This document shows, in pieces, positions 1 through 9,017 of a stretch of 64,000 nt of DNA. Source of the DNA: Rhabditoides inermis (lineage: Eukaryota; Nematoda; Chromadorea; Rhabditida; Rhabditidae); the NCBI GenBank assembly GCA_963966185.1, contig CAWZYM010000077.1, forward strand, positions 402,001 to 466,000. The letters are read 5' to 3'. The notes under the pieces were generated by a model. It saw only the letters and a program-made list of their open reading frames with translations, was not told the origin of the DNA and searched no databases. Numbering within the stretch: the first letter of the stretch is position 1; each line of letters begins with the position of its first letter. The position numbers and the translations under genes were made by a program.

Positions 1-662
1 ATCAATCAACTGATGGAGCGGGACACGTGGCTAGCGGAGGTGTGGTGATGAGTGGGTGTGGTTGCAGAACGAGCGCTGGCGGCGTCGGTGGTCGAGGCAC
101 GCGCACGGCTGGTCGACGAGCAAGCAGAGGACGGCGGCGATGATCTGCGCGAGGAGGGTGCTGTGGGAGCAGGTCAGGGCTGCCCTCGACTCCTCCCCGG
201 CCCAGCAGGGTAACTGAGTAGAATGTAAGCAGTGTGAGGCGAGAAAAGGTTTTGCATCTGTGCACTCGGCAACTTCTGCAACTGGTAGGATGTAGAAGAC
301 GCTTTGATATGATAGGGATATGTGTGGGAAACCTTCTGTCCTCGGTGCGACAGTCCTTTTGTTCAGCAAATCTAGCCGGCTCTGTCATTAGTTGTTGGAA
401 CATGATACTGGTGATTAGGCTCGGAGTTTTTTGGCGATTGGAACGGAGGTGGGGTGTTGGTGTAGCATGCATTTTGAATCTGGTCTCCACGTTCTAGTTA
501 CAATGGTCGGACAATATCCGCGAGGTTTTATCCACGTGTAACGGAAGTGCCAGAGAAAAGGTCAAGTATCTCTCGTATCTTCTGACTATTAGCCTGTTCC
601 CCCGGTAATGTTTGCGGGAACGGGCGTTGGGTACGCCTCTCTGCTGTCAGCCAGAGTGGTAG

Positions 663-697
663 ACGGGTCAGTTGATCCGTCCCGGTTGGGAATCCCA
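663..697. other. two adjacent short dyads
   Basis: Positions 663-680 form an imperfect inverted repeat, ACGGGTCA and TGATCCGT around GT, with 7 of 8 arm bases pairing. Seven bases later 687-697 is TGGGA-A-TCCCA, with perfect 5-bp arms. The first resembles two head-to-head GGTCA-like half-sites of the type bound by nuclear receptors; that reading is inference only. Confidence 0.35.
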
Positions 698-760
698 GGT
701 AGTCACACTAGTTGGGTAGCGCTTGGGTGCGTATGGAGTTGTAACACGGCGGAAGAGGGA

Positions 761-830
761 GGGGTGCGGCTGAAAAGCGGCCCCGACCAGAAAAAAAAAC
801 TAAAATGGGGTGCGGCTGAAAAGCGGCCCC
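761..830 (+). repeat. 24-bp direct repeat, two copies
   Basis: An identical 24-bp block occupies 761-784 and 807-830, 46 bp apart start to start. It starts GGGGTGCGGCT and ends AAGCGGCCCC. Each block can fold weakly around GCT-GAAA-AGC, a 3-bp stem with a GAAA tetraloop, and outer GG/CC pairs interrupted by mismatches. The spacer contains a run of nine A. Function unknown. Confidence 0.7.
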
Positions 831-876
831 AACCGCCGGGAACTGGGCAAGGCAGGGTGAGAGGTGTGTGCTATTA

Positions 877-891
877 TTGGCATTCCGCCAA
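877..891. promoter_or_regulatory. perfect NFI-type palindrome
   Basis: The sequence TTGGC-attcc-GCCAA matches the full nuclear factor I consensus TTGGC(N5)GCCAA without mismatch. NFI proteins are animal transcription factors. A perfect ten-base match is expected by chance about once per megabase, so its presence is suggestive, but there is no recognised gene beside it and binding is not shown. Confidence 0.4.
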
Positions 892-1149
892 TGGGAAGAT
901 CGTTGAAACACTCTAGTGGTCTAATCACTTTTATCGTGGACTATCGACTATTGACAGGGGCGCTTAGATGACCTTAATGAATGGATTGCCGTAACGGGGA
1001 CATAAGGTTTGCACATGGAACTATCATTTTCATTGCGTCTGATACTGAGAACCAGGAATAGTCTTTGCTGAGCATGTACAGTTCCAATCTCTTTTCTCGC
1101 ACACACTCATTTCTACCCAGTCCCCTGGCCCTCTTAGCAATTTGAGCCC

Positions 1150-1250
1150 GTGTTTCTCTCTTCTCGTCTCCTCCATATACCTCGCTTCCCTCCTCCCCCT
1201 CCCCCCTTCCTCCTTTCATCTCCCTCCCTCTCATATTCCTCCCACTATTC
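1150..1250 (+). repeat. pyrimidine-rich low-complexity tract
   Basis: The plus strand is almost entirely C and T over about 100 bp, with long runs of CCCT and CTCC types. Such tracts can form triplex or H-DNA and create spurious open frames; the minus-strand open frame at 974-1234, rich in Arg, Glu and Gly, is its shadow. The tract gives way to T-rich sequence with an AATAAA hexamer at 1287-1292, which could be a polyadenylation signal of an unseen transcript. Confidence 0.7.
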
Positions 1251-1782
1251 TGCTATTTTTGTATTATGTTTTTTTCATGAGTTATAAATAAATATGCTTA
1301 GTTACCGTGTTAATTTTTAAACTTTGTGGTCTTTATTGTTCCAAAGATGAAATGCGAAGATGGTCTGTTGCTCTGCATTTCTTCCGAAGGTGAGGGAAAT
1401 GTTTACATTATGTATTCAATCTGGCTGAGTGACAACTCAGATTGAGTTGGGTAAGCGATCCAACAACGTTTGTCCTTTTCTCACTCTAGTAATGGTACAC
1501 CGCAACCTACCAGGCAAACCCGAAACCTCACCACAGCAAATTCTCACCACCTCACCAACTGCACTAACCTGCACGCTTTCAAACACTATGCACTACGAAA
1601 CACCGAAATGTGACTTATGTTTTATTGTTTCGTTTTGAGTCTATTAATGCAAATTATACAAGTTTAAGCTCACGGAGCCCCGTATGTTGCCATTTGAGCT
1701 CCAGAGGCTCTCCATTAAGCACCTTGTCTGATACCCAGCCAGATATCGATGGTAGCCTCATAGAAAGACCTCAGTAGTAAAA
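1251..1782. other. AT-rich unassigned DNA
   Basis: I see no gene. A 69-codon open frame at 1429-1638 has no recognisable features. From about 1690 the sequence (GAGCTC, then a CTCC and AGCACC pattern) resembles, with many changes, the unit of the 150-bp tandem repeat that starts at 1783, so a decayed extra unit may lie at about 1690-1782. Confidence 0.45.
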
Positions 1783-2113
1783 CAGACATGCTGAACTCAC
1801 TGGACACGTCAGAATGTTTCTATAATGAAGTGGAGCAACGCGGAGCTCTCTTCGGAACTCCGTTGAGCACCTGTGTGGAATGTGTGCTCTCTGCTTCTCT
1901 TACAGTGGGTCAAAGATACCCCAAGAGTAAATCAGACATGCTGAATCCACTGGAGACGTCAGAATGTTTCTAGAATGAATTGGAGCATCGCGGAGCTCTC
2001 TTCATTTTCCGTTGAGCACCTGTGTGGTATGTGTGCTCTCTGCTTCTCTTACAGTGGGTCAAATATCCCCCCCAGAGTAAATCAGACATGCCGAATCCAC
2101 TGGAGACGTCACA
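1783..2113 (+). repeat. 150-bp tandem repeat, 2.2 units
   Basis: Units begin with CAGACATGC at 1783, 1933 and 2083, an exact 150-bp period. The first two are complete and clearly similar (shared CGGAGCTCTCTTC, TTGAGCACCTGTGTGG and CTTACAGTGGGTC blocks); the third is cut after about 31 bp by the RTE insertion at 2114. It is unrelated to the 159-bp satellite that starts about 700 bp further on. Open frames in it are short and by chance. Confidence 0.85.
2101..2113. repeat. 13-bp target-site duplication, left
   Basis: TGGAGACGTCACA here is repeated exactly at 2752-2764. The two copies bracket the minus-strand RTE fragment and lie next to its 3' tail and its 5' truncation point. Confidence 0.85.
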
Positions 2114-2751
2114 AATCAATTGAAATAAAAGGTTCATCCAGAATCGCGTTTCATGAACATTAAGTACAAAGTACACATGCATGAGAGGTCTTAGTATAAG
2201 CGCTAGGATAATAGATCATTCCATTGGTCGTGTTGTGTGATTAGGTGTCGCCATTCCGTTCGTGCATCTTTCTTCGGAAGATCGATAGCATCCGCGAACT
2301 CGTCCTCCCACTCCTTGTATGACCTGCCAGGTCGAGCTGTCTTCTTCGGTTTCCAGTTCACAATCTCCTTTGCCCATCGTCGTCCGTCCGCATTGAAGAT
2401 CCTCTCTGCGAACCTCCACTTCCTGGATGACGTCACAAACGCGCGTCTGCCGTCGTATGGTCGTATGTCGTATGCCGTCGTATGGCTGCTTCGAATGCGG
2501 TCGCGAAGGGTGATTCCCAGCATCTGGCGTTCCATCTTTCTTTGAGCTCTCTGCAGTCTTTGAAGGTCCTTGTCCTTGTTGCTCCACGTCTCGCAGCCGT
2601 ACGTCATGCACGACGGAACACCTTCCGTCGTAGTCTCATCGGAGCACTTTGTAGGGTGAGGAAGTGTTTGTGCTTCTGGAATCCTGCCCAACCACTCTGG
2701 ATGCGTCGCGTAATCTCGTCCTTGTCGTCTTTCTGTAGTTGTTGATCTCCG
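2114..2751 (-). mobile_element. 5'-truncated RTE-type retrotransposon, 3' end
   Basis: A 638-bp insertion read on the minus strand from 2751 to 2114. Its product is the C-terminal part of an RTE-clade (non-LTR) polymerase, downstream of the reverse transcriptase active site: a segment with GWAGFQKHKHF, then YGCETW, KMERQMLG and LRDRIR, then the W-rich tail ending near WRHLITQHDQWNDLL at 2203. The two parts lie in different frames, with a frameshift at about 2600-2616, so the fragment is dead. After the stop, the minus strand runs through about 90 bp of 3' sequence to an AT-rich tail (ATTTCAATTGATT). The 13-bp flanking duplication marks it as a genuine target-primed insertion that lost its 5' part. 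It is a different family from the RTE fragment in the satellite: the C-terminal residues align only in motifs. Confidence 0.85.
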
Positions 2752-2764
2752 TGGAGACGTCACA
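2752..2764. repeat. 13-bp target-site duplication, right
   Basis: Exact second copy of the 2101-2113 sequence. It adjoins the 5' truncation point of the RTE fragment. Confidence 0.85.
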
Positions 2765-2828
2765 TTGTAGCAGTTGCTGGGAAAAGAGTCAGAAATACAC
2801 CATAGGGAAAGTGTAAATCAGCCTGTTC
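2765..2828. other. short linker before the satellite
   Basis: About 60 bp of unique-looking sequence joins the RTE insertion to the 159-bp satellite. The first bases may be a decayed continuation of the 150-bp repeat. No feature seen. Confidence 0.5.
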
Positions 2829-4004
2829 CGGGAGAGAGAAAAGAGTGCTGCAAACAAACTGAGAAGCGGGTTGGTGAAACTGACTTCTTTTATTTTATTC
2901 ACGCAGCACTGTTCTGAATATGCTTGTGTTTTGCATTTCAAAAGAATTTTCCAATCCAGTACAACAAAGTAAGCATACTTTGCATGTCAGGGAGAAAGAA
3001 TAGAGTGCTGCAAACAAACTGAGAAGCGGGTTGGTGAAACTGACTTCTTTATTTTATTCGCGCAGCACTGTTCTGAATATGCTTGTATTTTGCGTTTCAA
3101 ATGAATTTTCCAATCCAGTACAACAAAGTAAGCATAGTTTGCATGTCAGGGAGATAGAATAGAGTGCTGCAAACAAACTGGAAAGCGGGTTGGTGAAACT
3201 GACTTCTTTTATTTTATTCACGCAGCACTGTTCTGAATATGCTTGTATTTTGCATTTCAAATGAATTTTCCAATCCAGTACAATAAAGTAAGCAAAATTT
3301 GCATGTCAAGGAGATAGAATAGAGTGCTGCAAACAAACTGGAAAGCGGGTTGGTGAAACTGACTTCTTTATTTTATTCACGCAGCACTGTTCTGAATATG
3401 CTTGTTATTTGCATTTCAAATGAATTTTCCAATCCAGTACAATAAAGTAAGCAAAATTTGCATGTCAGGGAGATAGAATAGAGTGCTGCAAACAAACTGG
3501 AAAGCGGTTTGGTGAAACTGACTTCTTTATTTTATTCACGCAGCACTGTTCTGAATATGCTTGTATTTTGCATTTCAAATGAGTTTTCCAATCCAGTACA
3601 ATAAAGTAAGCAAAATTTGCATGTCAGGGAGATAGAATAGAGTGCTGCAAACAAACTGGAAAGCGGGTTGGTGAAACTGACTTCTTTATTTTATTCACGC
3701 AGCACTGTTCTGAATATACTTGTAATTTGCATTTCAAAAGAATTTTCCAATCCAGTACAACAAAGTAAGCATAATTTGCATGTCAGGGAGAGAGAACAGA
3801 GTGCTGCAAACAAACTGGAAAGCGGGTTGGTGAAACTGACTTCTTTATTTTATTCACGCAGCACTGTTCTGAATATGCTTGTATTTTGCATTTCAACTGA
3901 TTTTTCCAATCCAGTACGACAAATAAAGCATAATTTGCATGTCAGGGAGATAGAATAGAGTGCTGCAAACAAACTGGAAAGCGGGTTGGTGAAACTGACT
4001 TCTT

Positions 4005-6548
4005 TATTTCATTCGCGCAGCACTGTTCTGAATATGCTTGTATTTTGCATTTCAAAAGAATTTTCCAATCCAGTACAACAAAGTAAGCATGATTTGGATG
4101 TCAGGGAGAGAAAATAGAGTGCTGCAAACAAACTGGAAAGCGGGTTGGTGAAACTGACTTCTTTATTTTATTCACGCAGCACTGTTCTGAATATGCTTGT
4201 ATTTTGCATTTCAACTGATTTTTCCAATCCAGTACGACAAATAAAGCATAATTTGCATGTCAGGGAGATAGAATAGAGTGCTGCAAACAAACTGGAAAGC
4301 GGGTTGGTGAAACTGACTTCTTTATTTCATTCGCGCAGCACTGTTCTGAATATGCTTGTATTTTGCATTTCAAAAGAATTTTCCAATCCAGTACGACAAA
4401 GTAAGCATGATTTGCATGTCAGGGATATAGAATAGAGTGCTGCAAACAAACTGGAAAGCGGGTTGGTGAAACTGATATCTTTATTTTATTCACGCAGCAC
4501 TGTTCTGAATATGCTTGTATTTTGCATTTCAAATGAATTTTCCAATCCAGTACAACAAATTAAGCATAATTTGCATGTCAGGGAGATAGATTAGAGTGCT
4601 GCAAACAAACTGGAAAGCGGGTTGGTGAAACTGATATCTTTATTTTATTCACGCAGCACTGTTCTGAATATGCTTGTATTTTGCATTTCAAATGAATTTT
4701 CCAATCCAGTACAATAAAGTAAGCATAATTTGCATGTCAGGGAGATAGAATAGAGTGCTGCAAACAAACTGGAAAGCGGGTTGGTGAAACTGACTTCTTT
4801 ATTTTATTCGCGCAGCACTGTTCTGAATATGCTTGTATTTTGCATTTCAAATGAATTTTCCAATCCAGTACAATAAAGTAAGCATAATTTGCATGTCAGG
4901 GAGATAGAATAGAGTGCTGCAAACAAACTGGAAAGCGGGTTGGTTAAACTGACTTCTTTATTTTATTCACGCAGCACTGTTCTGAATATACTTGTATTTT
5001 GCATTTCAAATGAATTTTCCAATCCAGTACAATAAAGTAAGCATAATTTGCATGTCAGGGAGATAGAATAGAGTGCTGCAAACAAACTGGAAAGCGGGTT
5101 GGTGAAACTGACTTCTTTATTTTATTCACGCAGCACTGTTCTGAATATGCTTGTATTTTGCATTACAACTGATTTTTCCAATCCAGTACAACAAAGTAAG
5201 CATGATTTGGATGTCAGGGAGAGAAAATAGAGTGCTGCAAACAAACTGGAAAGCGGGTTGGTGAAACTGACTTCTTTATTTCATTCGCGCAGCACTGTTC
5301 TGAATATGCTTGTATTTTGCATTTCAAAAGAATTTTCCAATCCAGTACAACAAAGTAAGCATGATTTGGATGTCAGGGAGAGAAAATAGAGTGCTGCAAA
5401 CAAACTGGAAAGCGGGTTGGTGAAACTGACTTCTTTATTTTATTCACGCAGCACTGTTCTGAATATGCTTGTATTTTGCATTTCAACTGATTTTTCCAAT
5501 CCAGTACGACAAATAAAGCATAATTTGCATGTCAGGGAGATAGAATAGAGTGCTGCAAACAAACTGGAAAGCGGGTTGGTGAAACTGACTTCTTTATTTC
5601 ATTCGCGCAGCACTGTTCTGAATATGCTTGTATTTTGCATTTCAAAAGAATTTTCCAATCCAGTACGACAAAGTAAGCATGATTTGCATGTCAGGGATAT
5701 AGAATAGAGTGCTGCAAACAAACTGGAAAGCGGGTTGGTGAAACTGATATCTTTATTTTATTCACGCAGCACTGTTCTGAATATGCTTGTATTTTGCATT
5801 TCAAATGAATTTTCCAATCCAGTACAACAAATTAAGCATAATTTGCATGTCAGGGAGATAGATTAGAGTGCTGCAAACAAACTGGAAAGCGGGTTGGTGA
5901 AACTGATATCTTTATTTTATTCACGCAGCACTGTTCTGAATATGCTTGTATTTTGCATTTCAAATGAATTTTCCAATCCAGTACAATAAAGTAAGCATAA
6001 TTTGCATGTCAGGGAGATAGAATAGAGTGCTGCAAACAAACTGGAAAGCGGGTTGGTGAAACTGACTTCTTTATTTTATTCGCGCAGCACTGTTCTGAAT
6101 ATGCTTGTATTTTGCATTTCAAATGAATTTTCCAATCCAGTACAATAAAGTAAGCATAATTTGCATGTCAGGGAGATAGAATAGAGTGCTGCAAACAAAC
6201 TGGAAAGCGGGTTGGTTAAACTGACTTCTTTATTTTATTCACGCAGCACTGTTCTGAATATACTTGTATTTTGCATTTCAAATGAATTTTCCAATCCAGT
6301 ACAATAAAGTAAGCATAATTTGCATGTCAGGGAGATAGAATAGAGTGCTGCAAACAAACTGGAAAGCGGGTTGGTGAAACTGACTTCTTTATTTTATTCA
6401 CGCAGCACTGTTCTGAATATGCTTGTATTTTGCATTACAACTGATTTTTCCAATCCAGTACAACAAAGTAAGCATGATTTGGATGTCAGGGAGAGAAAAT
6501 AGAGTGCTGCAAACAAACTGGAAAGCGGGTTGGTGAAACTGACTTCTT
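4005..6548 (+). repeat. 8-monomer higher-order repeat, two tandem copies
   Basis: The order of variant monomers at 4005-5276 recurs at a shift of exactly 1272 bp (8 x 159). Diagnostic variants keep their positions: AGGGATATAG at 4421 and 5693, GCATTACAACTG near 5160 and 6432, TTCATTCGCG near 4009 and 5281. A third copy lies near 13686-14957. Confidence 0.85.
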
Positions 6549-8857
6549 TATTTTATTCACGCAGCACTGTTCTGAATATGCTTGTATTTTGCATTTCAAC
6601 TGATTTTTCCAATCCAGTACAACAAAGTAAGCATGATTTGGATGTCAGGGAGAGAAAATAGAGTGCTGCAAACAAACTGGAAAGCGGGTTGGTGAAACTG
6701 ACTTCTTTATTTTATTCACGCAGCACTGTTCTGAATATGCTTGTATTTTGCATTTCAAAAGAATTTTCCAATCCAGTACAACAAAGTAAGCATGATTTGG
6801 ATGTCAGGGAGATAGATTAGAGTGCTGCAAACAAACTGGAAAGCGGGTTGGTGAAACTGACTTCTTTATTTTATTCACGCAGCACTGTTCTGAATATGCT
6901 TGTATTTTGCATTTCAACTGATTTTTCCAATCCAGTACAACAAAGTAAGCATGATTTGGATGTCAGGGAGAGAAAATAGAGTGCTGCAAACAAACTGGAA
7001 AGCGGGTTGGTGAAACTGACTTCTTTATTTTATTCACGCAGCACTGTTCTGAATATACTTGTATTTTGCATTTCAAAAGAATTTTCCAATCCAGTACAAC
7101 AAAGTAAGCATAATTTGCATGTCAGGGAGAGAGAATAGAGTGCTGCAAACAAACTCGAAAGCGGGTTGGTGAAACTGACTTCGTTTTTTTCTTCGCGCAG
7201 CACTGTTCTGAATCAGGGAGATAGATTAGAGTGCAGAAAACAAACTGGAAAGCGGGTTGGTGAAACTGACTTATTTATTTTATTCACGCAGCACTGTTCT
7301 GAATATGCTTGTATTTTGCATTTCAACTGTTTTTTCCAATCCAGTACAACAAAGTAAGCATGATTTGGATGTCAGGGAGAGAAAATAGAGTGCTGCAAAC
7401 AAACTGGAAAGCGGGTTGGTGAAACTGACTTCTTTATTTTATTCACGCAGCACTGTTCTGAATATGCTTGTATTTTGCATTTCAAAAGAATTTTCCAATC
7501 CAGTACAACAAAGTAAGCATGATTTGGATGTCAGGGAGAGAGAATAGAGTGCTGCAAACAAACTGGAAAGCGGGTTGGTGAAACTGACTTCTTTATTTTA
7601 TTCACGCAGCACTGTTCTGAATATGCTTGTATTTTGCATTTCAACTGATTTTTCCAATCCAGTACAACAAAGTAAGCATGATTTGGATGTCAGGGAGATA
7701 GATTAGAGCGCTGCAAACAAACTGGAAAGCGGGTTGGTGAAACTGACTTCTTTATTTTATTCACGCAGCACTGTTCTGAATATGCTTGTATTTTGCATTT
7801 CAAAAGAATTTTCCAATCCAGTACAACAAAGTAAGCATAATTTGCATGTCAGGGAGAGAGAATAGAGTTCTGCAAACAAACTGGAAAGCGGGTTGGTGAA
7901 ACTGACTTCTTTATTTTATTCGCGCAGCACTGTTCTGAATATGCTTGTATTTTGCAATTCAAATGAATTTTCCAATCCAGTACAATAAAGTAAGCATAAT
8001 TTGCATGTCAGGGAGAGAGAATAGAGTGCTGCAAACAAACTGGAAAGCGGGTTGGTGAAACTGACTTCTTTATTTTATTCACGCAGCACTGTTCTGAATA
8101 TACTTGTATTTTGCATTTCAAAAGAATTTTCCAATCCAGTACAACAAAGTAAGCATAATTTGCATGTCAGGGAGATAGAATAGAGTGCTGCAAACAAACT
8201 GGAAAGCGGGTTGGTGAAACTGACTTCTTTATTTTATTCGCGCAGCACTGTTCTGAATATGCTTGTATTTTGCATTTCAAAAGAATTTTCCAATCCAGTA
8301 CGACAAAGTAAGCATAGTTTGCATGTCAGGGAGATAGAATAAAGCGCTGCAAACAAACTGGAAAGCGGGTTGGTGAAACTGACTTCTTTATTTTATTCAC
8401 ACAGCACTGTTCTGAATATGCTTGTATTTTGCATTTCAAAAGAATTTTCCAATCCAGTACAACAAAGTAAGCATAATTTGCATGTCAGGGAGAGAGAACA
8501 GAGTGCTGCAAACAAACTGGAAAGCGGGTTGGTGAAACTGACTTCTTTATTTTATTCACGCAGCACTGTTCTGAATATGCTTGTATTTTGCATTTCAACT
8601 GATTTTTCCAATCCAGTACGACAAATAAAGCATAATTTGCATGTCAGGGAGATAGAATAGAGTGCTGCAAACAAACTGGAAAGCGGGTTGGTGAAACTGA
8701 CTTCTTTATTTCATTCGCGCAGCACTGTTCTGAATATGCTTGTATTTTGCATTTCAAATGGTGTTTCCAATCCAGTACGACAAAGTAAGCATAGTTTGCA
8801 TGTCAGGGAGATAGAATAGAGCGCTGCAAACAAACTGGAAAGCGGGTTGGTGAAACT

Positions 8858-8862
8858 GACTT
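8858..8862. repeat. probable 5-bp target-site duplication, left of CR1-group element
   Basis: The satellite reads up to GACTT and is then interrupted; GACTT is repeated at 12406-12410, where the monomer resumes. Five bases is short, so the exact limits are uncertain by a few bases. Confidence 0.6.
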
Positions 8863-9017
8863 TTATATATATTTATTGTCGTGTTACATAAACAAAGACA
8901 TTGCAAAACGGGAAAGAAAATAGAATACGACATTGGTATGTGTGAAAGGGAGGAGACATAACATGAACGATAGATAACATGATAAAATACAAAAGGAAAG
9001 GAAAAACATGGATGTGC
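8863..9017 (-). other. CR1-group element 3' untranslated region
   Basis: On the minus strand this is about 155 bp between the ORF2 stop (TGA at 9020-9018) and the satellite junction. It is T-rich, with no open frame, and ends AATAAATATATATAA, which combines a polyadenylation-type hexamer with a TA run. Confidence 0.75.

Larger units (their letters stand above)
1..1149. other. non-satellite flank, no supported gene
   Basis: I recognise no gene here. Open frames exist (for example minus 2-490 and plus 608-916), but their translations are low in complexity or match no family I know, and they overlap one another on both strands. Two E-box hexamers CACGTG lie at 24-29 and 533-538. Several short dyads cluster between 660 and 900 and are listed separately. 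The stretch could belong to an exon, intron or intergenic region of a host gene extending beyond the window; the sequence alone does not decide. Confidence 0.5.
2829..8862 (+). repeat. 159-bp satellite array, left block (about 38 monomers)
   Basis: The monomer can be phased from GAGTGCTGCAAACAAACTGG; further landmarks are GCGGGTTGGTGAAACTGAC, TCTTTATTTTATTC, GCAGCACTGTTCTGAATAT, TTCCAATCCAGTAC and TTTGCATGTCAGGGAGA. Successive landmarks are 159 bp apart (for example 3322, 3481, 3640). The first three monomers carry minor length variants (an extra T in the TTCTTT run). Two 8-monomer blocks of 1272 bp, about 4005-5276 and 5277-6548, are near-identical. A shortened monomer, lacking about 68 bp, sits at about 7142-7232 with an unusual T-run (TCGTTTTTTT). 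The block ends at the CR1-group insertion, inside a monomer at GACTT. Confidence 0.97.

Noticed and set aside
2..490. Minus-strand 162-codon frame in the left flank as a host gene
   Set aside because: Overlapped by other open frames, Pro/Arg/Leu-rich with no domain recognised, and no support for splice or start signals.
2216..2611. Alternative minus-strand frame over the left RTE fragment
   Set aside because: The other minus-strand frame carries the RTE motifs (YGCETW, KMERQMLG, LRDRIR); this one is its shadow.
2845..2890. CENP-B box in the monomer (A-N-N-CGGG seen in ACTGGAAAGCGGGT)
   Set aside because: Only the 3' half of the consensus matches; the required TTCG half is replaced by AAAC.
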